Source of the DNA: Vibrio porteresiae DSM 19223
GTDB lineage: Bacteria; Pseudomonadota; Gammaproteobacteria; Enterobacterales; Vibrionaceae
Assembly (NCBI RefSeq): GCF_024347055.1
Contig: NZ_AP024895.1
Location: 3,038,001-3,102,000, forward strand
Length of the DNA: 64,000 bases
Direction of reading: 5' to 3'
Below, one piece after another: positions 42,353 through 50,470 of this stretch (position 1 is the stretch's first letter; each line of letters opens with the position of its first letter). The notes below the pieces were generated by a model. It ran no database searches, was not told the origin of the DNA, and worked only from the letters and a program-made list of their open reading frames with translations. The position numbers and the translations under genes were made by a program.

Positions 42353-42391
42353 AAAAAACAAAAGAGCCGCACCATTACAGTGCAGCTCTTT
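42353..42391 (-). terminator. Terminator after yacL, overlapping an NtrC-like site
   Basis: A 12-bp stem AAAGAGC(T)GCAC / GTGC(G)GCTCTTT with a T-rich tail (TTTTGTTTTTTT) on the minus strand follows yacL. Its loop and inner stem (42368-42384) read TGCACT-GTAAT-GGTGCG, which matches the NtrC site TGCACC-N5-GGTGCA at 10 of 12 positions and lies about 96 bases upstream of the glnK start. A second half site TGCACC is at 42442-42447. Confidence 0.65.
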
Positions 42392-42461
42392 CCCAAAAAT
42401 AACGCAGCGTGTATTGCCACTTTGCTGACAAGTTACAAAATGGTGCAAACGTAAAGGTGAA

Positions 42462-42827
42462 TTACCGGGTAAAATCACGCCATTGCAAGAGTAAAGATTC
42501 AAAATCTTCTAAACCGCATTGAGCGTAACTTTCACTTTCATAGAGAGAAAAATCGTCTTCAAACTCTTCCTCAATCCCCGACAATCGGGCATTTTCTTCA
42601 ACCGTCACCTCTTGCCCCGTCAACAGGACAGAGATCTCTTTCCCCTGCCATTGCAGCTCTTGTGCTGAAAATTGGTGCGCCTTTTCGATCAACGCTAAGA
42701 TCTGATCTATCTTTGTGCAATCTCGGCCAATCTCTTCTTGTAGCCAACGTCCTACGATCTGATGTTCCATCGAACACTTCACATAGTACTCACCAAGTAG
42801 CGTATTTTTCGTAAATTCAAAATCCAT
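42462..42827 (-). CDS. yacL: YacL family protein (UPF0231)
   Basis: A 121-residue acidic protein of the YacL/UPF0231 family (E. coli YacL 120 residues), function unknown. The match is seen in the start MDFEFTKNTLLGEYYVKCSM, EHQIVGRWLQEEIG, and the end CGLEDFESLLLQWRDF. ATG 42827 aligns with the family start; the GTG at 42839 is unlikely. It follows acnB, the same neighbour as in E. coli, with a terminator between. Confidence 0.9.
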   Translation of the reverse strand: MDFEFTKNTLLGEYYVKCSMEHQIVGRWLQEEIGRDCTKIDQILALIEKAHQFSAQELQWQGKEISVLLTGQEVTVEENARLSGIEEEFEDDFSLYESESYAQCGLEDFESLLLQWRDFTR

Positions 42828-42910
42828 AACAGCTTTCACTTAATCAAATCTGGCGCAATTATACCTACCGCAGAGATGGGAAACAGCTTTTGTCATCATT
42901 GTCAAAAGAA

Positions 42911-42932
42911 AAAGGGACCATTTACGGTCCCT
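42911..42932 (-). terminator. Intrinsic terminator after acnB
   Basis: AGGGACC-ATTTAC-GGTCCCT stem followed by TTTTTCTTTT on the minus strand, 26 bases past the acnB stop. Confidence 0.85.
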
Positions 42933-42958
42933 CTCATTAACGAAATTAACAGTGAAGC

Positions 42959-45556
42959 TTATGCTGGCTCTTGGAAAATCACGGTATCTGCTTTTTGCGT
43001 ATATTGACCCATCAGATGGAAGTTCAAATAGCGATAAGTATCAGCAGCAGTAGCATCAATCTGTTTTGCATATTCCATGTATTCTTGAGCTGATGGAATA
43101 CGACCTAAGATTGCACCAACCGCAGACAATTCAGCAGACGCTAAGAACACATTTGCCCCATTACCTAAACGGTTAGGGAAGTTACGTGTTGAAGTCGACA
43201 TAACCGTAGATTTATCGGCTACACGAGCTTGGTTACCCATACACAGTGAACATCCTGGAGTTTCAATACGAACGCCTGCTTTACCAAAGATGCCGTAATA
43301 ACCCTCTTCTATCAGTTGGTCTTTATCCATCTTGGTCGGTGGAGCAACCCATAAACGCGTAGTCAATTGACCATTGTATTTATCAAGCAGTTTACCCGCC
43401 GCACGGAAATGACCGATGTTCGTCATACATGAACCGATGAACACTTCATCGATAGCAGTACCAGCCACATCTGACAAAGTACGAGCATCGTCTGGATCGT
43501 TTGGTGCACACAGAATTGGCTCTTTGATCTCATTCATATTAATTTCAATCACATGAGCATAATCTGCATTGTCGTCCGCTTGCATTAAGGCTGGATTTGC
43601 CAACCACTCTTGCATCGCTTTAACACGACGTTCGATGGTACGACGATCACCATAACCTTCAGAAATCATCCACTTCAACATTGTGATGTTAGAGCTGAGA
43701 TATTCCGCAATCGAGTTTTCAGATAATTTAACCGTACAACCTGCAGCAGAACGCTCTGCAGAGGCATCAGATAGTTCAAATGCTTGTTCAACCGTTAAAT
43801 GTTCAAGACCTTCGATCTCGAGAATTCGACCAGAAAACTCGTTGATCTTACCTGCTTTTTCAACCGTCAACAGGCCTTGTTTGATCCCGTAAAGCGGAAT
43901 CGCATGAACCAAATCACGCAGTGTGATACCCGGTTGCATTTTGCCAGAGAAACGAACCAATACCGATTCTGGCATATCAAGCGGCATCACTCCGGTTGCA
44001 GCAGCAAACGCCACTAAGCCAGAACCCGCAGGGAAGGAAATTCCGAGAGGGAAACGAGTATGAGAGTCACCACCAGTACCGACAGTATCAGGAAGCAACA
44101 TACGGTTTAACCACGAGTGAATAATACCGTCACCAGGGCGCAGCGAAACGCCGCCACGATTCATAATGAAATCAGGCAAAGTATGGTGTGTTTGTACGTC
44201 TACAGGTTTTGGATAAGCCGATGTATGACAGAATGACTGCATGACGAGATCTGCAGAGAAGCCCAAACAGGCCAAGTCTTTCAGTTCATCACGGGTCATT
44301 GGACCGGTGGTATCTTGAGAGCCGACTGTGGTCATTTTAGGTTCGCAGTATGTGCCAGGACGAATACCTTTCACGCCACAGGCTTTACCGACCATTTTTT
44401 GTGCCAAGGTAAAGCCTTTGCCATTATCAGCAACAGGTGCTGGGCGAACAAACACTTTAGACGCCTCAAGACCTAGCGATTCACGCGCTTTATCAGTCAA
44501 ACCACGACCAATGATCAATGGGATACGGCCGCCAGCACGTACTTCATCGACCAATACATCGGTTTTGAGTTTGAAGGTAGATAGCACTGTGTCACTGCCG
44601 TGAGCGCACACTTTACCTTCATGAGGATAGATATCAATCACGTCACCCATGGCAAGTTTTGCCACATCCAGCTCGATAGGTAGCGCACCAGCATCTTCCA
44701 TTGTATTGAAGAAAATTGGCGCGATTTTACCGCCAAGGCAATAGCCCCCAGCACGTTTGTTTGGTACGAAAGGAATGTCTTCGCCCATAAACCACAATAC
44801 TGAGTTAGTGGCAGATTTACGTGATGAGCCTGTACCAACCACGTCACCGACATAAACCAGTTGATGACCTTTTGCTTTCAACGCTTCAATCTGTTTGATT
44901 GGACCGACTTTTCCAGGTACATCTGGCGTAATTCCGTCACGTTCGTTTTTCAACATGGCTAACGCATGCAAAGGAATATCCGGACGTGACCAAGCATCAG
45001 GTGCAGGAGACAAATCATCGGTGTTAGTTTCACCAGTGACTTTGAATACAGTAAGAGTGACTTTTTTTGGCAGCTCAGGACGTTGCAAGAACCATTCAGC
45101 ATTCGCCCATGACTCAATCACTTGTTTAGCGAACGCATTACCATTTTTCGCTTTTTCTTCTACATCGTAGAACGAATCAAACATCAGTAGAGTATGGGAT
45201 AAGGCTTTTGCAGCAATTGGAGCCAGAGCTGGGTTATCAAGCAAGTCAACGAGAGGTTCAATGTTGTAACCCCCTTGCATAGTACCAAGCAATTCAGCTG
45301 CTTTTTCTGGAGAGACTAAAGGCGATTTCACTTCACCGCGTGTCACCGCAGCAAGGAAGCCAGCTTTTACATAAGCTGCTTCATCCACACCCGGAGGAAT
45401 GCGGTTTTCGAGCAGATCAAGAATAAAAGCTTCTTCACCTTTAGGTGGGTTCTTTAGCAATTCAACAAGTCCAGCGACTTGTTCTGCGTCTAAGGGTTTG
45501 GATACAACTCCTTCGGCAGCACGCTCTGCGACGTGTTTACGGTAGGCTTCAAGCAC
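42959..45556 (-). CDS. acnB: Bifunctional aconitate hydratase 2 / 2-methylisocitrate dehydratase
   Basis: AcnB interconverts citrate and isocitrate in the TCA cycle and, without its cluster, binds RNA. The product is 865 residues, exactly the E. coli length. The N-terminal HEAT-like domain and swivel domain precede the catalytic part; the cluster cysteines lie in SCMTNIGH and PGCSLCMGNQARV. The 240-base upstream gap contains a direct repeat TAACGATA (45708-45715 and 45726-45733) but no regulator site that I can assign. Confidence 0.97.
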   Translation of the reverse strand: MLEAYRKHVAERAAEGVVSKPLDAEQVAGLVELLKNPPKGEEAFILDLLENRIPPGVDEAAYVKAGFLAAVTRGEVKSPLVSPEKAAELLGTMQGGYNIEPLVDLLDNPALAPIAAKALSHTLLMFDSFYDVEEKAKNGNAFAKQVIESWANAEWFLQRPELPKKVTLTVFKVTGETNTDDLSPAPDAWSRPDIPLHALAMLKNERDGITPDVPGKVGPIKQIEALKAKGHQLVYVGDVVGTGSSRKSATNSVLWFMGEDIPFVPNKRAGGYCLGGKIAPIFFNTMEDAGALPIELDVAKLAMGDVIDIYPHEGKVCAHGSDTVLSTFKLKTDVLVDEVRAGGRIPLIIGRGLTDKARESLGLEASKVFVRPAPVADNGKGFTLAQKMVGKACGVKGIRPGTYCEPKMTTVGSQDTTGPMTRDELKDLACLGFSADLVMQSFCHTSAYPKPVDVQTHHTLPDFIMNRGGVSLRPGDGIIHSWLNRMLLPDTVGTGGDSHTRFPLGISFPAGSGLVAFAAATGVMPLDMPESVLVRFSGKMQPGITLRDLVHAIPLYGIKQGLLTVEKAGKINEFSGRILEIEGLEHLTVEQAFELSDASAERSAAGCTVKLSENSIAEYLSSNITMLKWMISEGYGDRRTIERRVKAMQEWLANPALMQADDNADYAHVIEINMNEIKEPILCAPNDPDDARTLSDVAGTAIDEVFIGSCMTNIGHFRAAGKLLDKYNGQLTTRLWVAPPTKMDKDQLIEEGYYGIFGKAGVRIETPGCSLCMGNQARVADKSTVMSTSTRNFPNRLGNGANVFLASAELSAVGAILGRIPSAQEYMEYAKQIDATAADTYRYLNFHLMGQYTQKADTVIFQEPA

Positions 45557-45796
45557 GACATTTTCCTCTCATTACGGTCTGCGCAAATAATGATTAAAAT
45601 AAGAGCAGACATCCTTGGAAACGTGACCATCTATGGAAAGAGTAGCGATTCGAAATGAACAGAATCTCACCATAGTGGCCAGATTATGGCCGTCAGATTA
45701 GCAAATTTAACGATAAATTAAAATCTAACGATATTGATCAACATATCAAGTTACACCTAAAGTTGCATAATTAATGCAGTTTTTAGAGCTCGATCG

Positions 45797-48097
45797 CTAC
45801 TCGAAAGTGGAACCAATGATCAAATAGACAGAATCGAAATTGTGCTCAGTCCGGCCATACCCAAACATTATCGGTCCAATGGGGGAATCTACACCCGTAA
45901 ACACCGAACCGGCTGAATACATAGGGGCAGAACTCACATCCAAATCAGGGTCTGACCAAACTCCGCCATACTCCACTGAAGCACCGATATACACCGGAGA
46001 TGTGAAAAGGCCGAAGTCATTGTCAAACCAACGATAACGATACACTAAACTGGCAAACGCTTTGTTTTGTCCAATTAGACTATTACGTGGAATACCAGAA
46101 AGGTTAAGAAAACCACCAATGGTTTTCGGATCTATCGGGGTTGAAGTGTTTTTACTTTTCACTTCCCCATAATCGATATTGCCGACCAACGTATGACGAT
46201 CAAAGCTATGAGCCACGATCAGTTTAGTCGACAATTCACTGACTGTGTCGATACTATCTGAAATTAGGCGCTGATCCCCATCGTAAATCTCATCATGTGA
46301 GAATAGGTATTCAAAATTAAAATAAACCCCATCACGAGGCAGCGCATAGCTATCTAAGGTATCTAGACGATAGTTAATGAACGCCCCTAAACGCTTGAAA
46401 TTAGCATGTCCGTAAGAAGGTAACGTCGAATACTCGGCATCACCATAGATCACTCGAGTTCCTAGACGAAACTCTCGCCATAAGTTGCGCTGATAACCTA
46501 ATGCCATCTCACCGCGCCACTCGGTATATTCAATCGGATAGTAATTTTTTGTCGCTTGAAGTGAGGTATCATCAAACCCCGTTAATGGCACGCTACGACG
46601 GTTATTGCTGTAACGTAACGACGAGGTAAAAAAGGTCTTTTGCCCAGAAAAGAGCGGTGTATAAAATTCCGCTTCAATCAGTTTATCGGACCCCATATTA
46701 AAGTTGAGTGAGGCCTCAGCTCCCGAGGTATTGATGTCCGTAAAATTGGTCGACATACCAATCGAGTATTGGCTATCACTATTAAAGTCATCTTCTAAGA
46801 AAAACCGGAAGTTGGCGTAATTAGGTCCCCATGATTTTTCTTTTACATTAACGATCAAATCATTCTGATCATCTTTGTCTGCATATTGATAGCTCACCAA
46901 TTCAAAGCGATCGAGCGCATACAAGCTCTCAACACTCTGTTCTACTTTTTCTTCAGGAATGACCTGCCCAGCTTGCAAATTGAGGCGATTTTCTAACAAC
47001 TCATCACTGTAGTGAGTCCGGTTTTTCACCACAACCTTATCAACCTTAAGTTGGTCGCCATGTTGTAGATGCTCCCGTTTCAACTCTTTCTCGGTTTGAT
47101 AGGCTTTATAATCCTTTTCCGAGAGTTCAAACGGTTTAAATTGGTCCCTGTTTTCCATGACCGCTTGATAACCTTTCAGAAAGGCTTGCGGCATCTTGTT
47201 AAATTCGGTGGTCTCCATCAGTCCAACATCTGGATGGAGCAAAACGTCCGCATTGGTCAGTTGTTCCGCTTGATGCTGAGTATTACGCCGTACTAGAAAG
47301 TTAGAGAGCTGATCGGCGATAGAGAAGAAGTTAGTAAATGAATCTTGCCCTTTGTAATCGGTACTGATATCGACGGCAATGATTTTATCCGCCCCCATGT
47401 CACGAGCCACATCCACTGGCATATTGTTGGTCACACCACCATCAACGAGCCAATGACCGCCCAATTCATAAGGAGGCAACGCACCAGGAACCGACATACT
47501 GGCCATCATCGCATCCACCAGATATCCATGATCAAGCACCACAGGTTCAAGTTTGATGATATCAGTTGCCACGGCGCGATAAGGGATAACCATTTGATTA
47601 AATGATTTAAAAGGCAGAAGGTTACCAGTACTCTGACGCAGAATTTTTAGCATATTCTGCCCCTGAACGACCCCTTTAGGAGATCGGATTTCTCCCCAGC
47701 CAATACCTAAATCCGTACGCAGTTGATAGCGGTCTTCATACTCTTTATCGCGAATACGCCGTTCACTGCGGTCAACGCGATCACGATAACCTTCATTCCA
47801 GTCGATGCTAAGCACCAGCTTCTCAATGTCCTCTGCATCCATACCGATAGCATAGAGGCCAGCTACGTACGCGCCCATGCTAGTCCCTGTCACAATATCG
47901 ACCGGTACATGTAACTCTTCCAACGCTCTTAGTACGCCGATATGCGCAGCACCTTTTGCTCCGCCTCCGGCGAGAACCAGTGCAATTTTAGGACGCGATG
48001 AAGCCGTCGTTGTTGTCGAAGTACTATTCTCCGCCCACGCAAAACACACCGGTAGACAGGCAACAACAACAGATAAAAAACGGTACCACTGCTTCAC
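45797..48097 (-). CDS. Patatin-like phospholipase fused to POTRA and outer-membrane barrel (type Vd)
   Basis: This 766-residue precursor has a signal peptide (to about residue 22, CFAWA), a patatin domain with oxyanion loop GGGAKGA (44-50), nucleophile motif GTSMG (71-75) and dyad motif DGG in VDGGVTNNMP, a POTRA-like segment (about 345-410, KVDKVVVKNRTHYSDEL) and a BamA/D15-type beta-barrel. This is the architecture of P. aeruginosa PlpD, a type Vd autotransporter, so the lipase may be surface-exposed or released. The GTG start has AAGGA about eight bases upstream. It is 45 bases downstream of mrcB on the same strand. Substrate and role are unknown. Confidence 0.9.
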   Translation of the reverse strand: MKQWYRFLSVVVACLPVCFAWAENSTSTTTTASSRPKIALVLAGGGAKGAAHIGVLRALEELHVPVDIVTGTSMGAYVAGLYAIGMDAEDIEKLVLSIDWNEGYRDRVDRSERRIRDKEYEDRYQLRTDLGIGWGEIRSPKGVVQGQNMLKILRQSTGNLLPFKSFNQMVIPYRAVATDIIKLEPVVLDHGYLVDAMMASMSVPGALPPYELGGHWLVDGGVTNNMPVDVARDMGADKIIAVDISTDYKGQDSFTNFFSIADQLSNFLVRRNTQHQAEQLTNADVLLHPDVGLMETTEFNKMPQAFLKGYQAVMENRDQFKPFELSEKDYKAYQTEKELKREHLQHGDQLKVDKVVVKNRTHYSDELLENRLNLQAGQVIPEEKVEQSVESLYALDRFELVSYQYADKDDQNDLIVNVKEKSWGPNYANFRFFLEDDFNSDSQYSIGMSTNFTDINTSGAEASLNFNMGSDKLIEAEFYTPLFSGQKTFFTSSLRYSNNRRSVPLTGFDDTSLQATKNYYPIEYTEWRGEMALGYQRNLWREFRLGTRVIYGDAEYSTLPSYGHANFKRLGAFINYRLDTLDSYALPRDGVYFNFEYLFSHDEIYDGDQRLISDSIDTVSELSTKLIVAHSFDRHTLVGNIDYGEVKSKNTSTPIDPKTIGGFLNLSGIPRNSLIGQNKAFASLVYRYRWFDNDFGLFTSPVYIGASVEYGGVWSDPDLDVSSAPMYSAGSVFTGVDSPIGPIMFGYGRTEHNFDSVYLIIGSTFE

Positions 48098-48142
48098 TTA
48101 GCATCCTTAATTTTGAAATGTACTTGACTATACTGTCCTAAC

Positions 48143-50470
48143 TTACCATTGGAAAAGCTTTTTCAACCAGTTTGTTGGCCCAGATTCACATTCAGCTTTC
48201 CACTGATTTTGACTATCCCAAACCGGCAGACGGAACTGGCTTTGACAATTGACTTGCAGTGCACCGTCCGACTCGCGATCAAAACCGATCGTTTTGATCT
48301 GCTCCGGCCAAGGCAATACCAACCTCTGCGGAATACGGTTCGATAGATAATCAGCATAAACTCGTAGCGCCCCGCTGGCCCCCGTAAGATAGGTCGGTTG
48401 GTTATCATCGCGACCAACCCAAATCGTGGTCACTTCGCGGCCATCGACCCCAACAAACCAACTGTCTCTCGTATCGCTACTTGTGCCGGTTTTCCCTGCT
48501 AAAGAAGCCCAACCAAACTGGTTAGTAAGGTAACGTCCAGTCCCTTCCATCACCCCACGCTTCATCGCATAGGTAGTTAACCAAGCCGCTTGTTGCGGCA
48601 CAGCTTGAGATACCTTAGGAATAGATTGGTAAAGTACATTACCTTTCAAATCTAGAACCGAACGCAATGCAGAGAGCGGCGCTTTTTTACCCGAATTGGT
48701 AATGGTTTGGTACATTTGCGCCACTTGGAAAGGCGTCAAAGTAAACGAACCTAAGAACATACTTGGCACTGGGCGAATTTCATCTGCTGGTACACCAAGT
48801 TGAGCAAACGTTTTAGCAACGTTATCAATACCTAACGCCATGCCTAACTCAACTGTAGGCACGTTTAATGATTCTGCTAGCGCCAAATACAGGGGAACAT
48901 CACCACGATAACGTCGGTCGAAATTGCGCGGCGTCCACACTGTTCCCTCATCCCCTTGTAAAGAGATAGGTTTATCTTGCAGAGTGGTCACTAAGCTATA
49001 TTTTTCAGGCTGAGCTAGTGCGGTCAGATAAACGGCACCTTTAGCCAATGAACCGATCTGACGACTCGCGTTTAACGCTCGGTTAAAGCCATCATATCCA
49101 ACCCGTTTCCCGCCTACCATGGCACGAATCTCACCTGTCGTACGATCAACCGCAATCGCAGCGGCTTCTAGCTGATTGGCCGCTTTGCTCAGTTGTGGCA
49201 CTTTTTCAGCAATGGCTTGTTCTAAGTCTTGCTGTGAAACAGGATCAAGTGACGTAAAGACTCGAATGCCCGTTTCTGACTTAAATGCATCACCGACTTT
49301 TTCTTGCAGCTCATTACTCAACTGCTGGAAGTAAGCTGGCTGACGACTGGCAATATGCGGATGTTTTTGTACATCAAGCGAGCGAGACGCGGCTTGCTCG
49401 TATTGCTTAGCCGTCAACATGTCATTTTCCATCATGAGCTTAAGAACCAGATCTCGCCGTTCACGCGCACGCTCAGGATAACGAATAGGGTTGTAATAGG
49501 ACGGGCCTTTGACCATGCCGACTAACAAAGCTAATTGGTCAATACGCAGTTCTTGTAAAGGCTGCCCGAAATAAAGACGCGATGCTAAACCGAATCCATG
49601 TACCGCTTCACTGCCATTTTGCCCCATGTACACTTCGTTCATGTAGGCTTCCAAAATACGGTCTTTGCTGTAGCGATAATCAATGATCAACGCCATATAG
49701 GCTTCGCGCAGCTTACGCCAAATAGTGCGATTACTGGAAAGGAAAATGTTTTTCGCTAGCTGCTGAGTTAACGTACTTCCTCCCTGCACCGTATGACCTG
49801 CACGAATATTCGCAGCCAAGGCGCGCAAAATAGCGAGAGGTGCAATTCCATCATGTTGATAGAAATGACGATCTTCCGTTGTCAGCAAAGCATCAACCAT
49901 GATTTCAGGGAATTGGTCGCGACGTAAGAAAAGGCGCGTTTCCGGCGTATTTTTCTCAAGCATTCCTAACATTTTAGGATCTAGGCGTAAATACCCCAGT
50001 TCTCCCCCTTTTTCGAGGGAGTTTATATGCGTCAAACCACCATCATCGAAGGTCAGCATCACATGGCGGTCCGGTTCAGGGCCATCAGCAAACTCAAATG
50101 GACGACGAATCATTTCGATGCGCGTAGACGAAGCTGAATATTCTCCCGGATAGCGAGGCTGCTGCACCTTACGGTACTTCAACACATCCAATTCATTACG
50201 AACTTCTGGGAGGGTAATATCCATTCCCGGTTCAAGGGTTAAAATTCGCGCGTACACCACGGTAGGCAATTGAAATAATTGACCATCAAAGCGCTGTTTA
50301 ATCACGCTATTGAGATAGATACCCACAAACACCAGTACCGCAGCAAGCGCCAAACCACATTTCCAAGAAAAGCTCCAGAGCGCCCTCCACCAGCTGCGTT
50401 TTACACTGCCGGAAGAAGAGTGAGTTTTGGGTGTCTTTTTATCGTTTGATTGAGGATTTTTTTTCTTCAT
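48143..50470 (-). CDS. mrcB: Penicillin-binding protein 1B
   Basis: PBP1B is a bifunctional class A enzyme that polymerises glycan strands and cross-links peptides. The 775-residue product has a short basic cytoplasmic tail, a membrane helix (about 33-53), a UB2H-like domain, a glycosyltransferase domain (LTTEDRHFYQHDG, GGSTLTQQLAKNIFL) and a transpeptidase domain (SLAK, SLN and KTGTSSDTRDSWFVG). Its start overlaps the hrpB stop by 4 bases, the usual gammaproteobacterial order. Confidence 0.97.
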   Translation of the reverse strand: MKKKNPQSNDKKTPKTHSSSGSVKRSWWRALWSFSWKCGLALAAVLVFVGIYLNSVIKQRFDGQLFQLPTVVYARILTLEPGMDITLPEVRNELDVLKYRKVQQPRYPGEYSASSTRIEMIRRPFEFADGPEPDRHVMLTFDDGGLTHINSLEKGGELGYLRLDPKMLGMLEKNTPETRLFLRRDQFPEIMVDALLTTEDRHFYQHDGIAPLAILRALAANIRAGHTVQGGSTLTQQLAKNIFLSSNRTIWRKLREAYMALIIDYRYSKDRILEAYMNEVYMGQNGSEAVHGFGLASRLYFGQPLQELRIDQLALLVGMVKGPSYYNPIRYPERARERRDLVLKLMMENDMLTAKQYEQAASRSLDVQKHPHIASRQPAYFQQLSNELQEKVGDAFKSETGIRVFTSLDPVSQQDLEQAIAEKVPQLSKAANQLEAAAIAVDRTTGEIRAMVGGKRVGYDGFNRALNASRQIGSLAKGAVYLTALAQPEKYSLVTTLQDKPISLQGDEGTVWTPRNFDRRYRGDVPLYLALAESLNVPTVELGMALGIDNVAKTFAQLGVPADEIRPVPSMFLGSFTLTPFQVAQMYQTITNSGKKAPLSALRSVLDLKGNVLYQSIPKVSQAVPQQAAWLTTYAMKRGVMEGTGRYLTNQFGWASLAGKTGTSSDTRDSWFVGVDGREVTTIWVGRDDNQPTYLTGASGALRVYADYLSNRIPQRLVLPWPEQIKTIGFDRESDGALQVNCQSQFRLPVWDSQNQWKAECESGPTNWLKKLFQW

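Noticed and set aside
45708..45750. TAACGATA direct repeat and TTGAT-N6-ATCAA-like sequence upstream of acnB
   Set aside because: The spacing does not fit FNR (needs four bases between halves) and the repeat matches no regulator I know; too weak to annotate.
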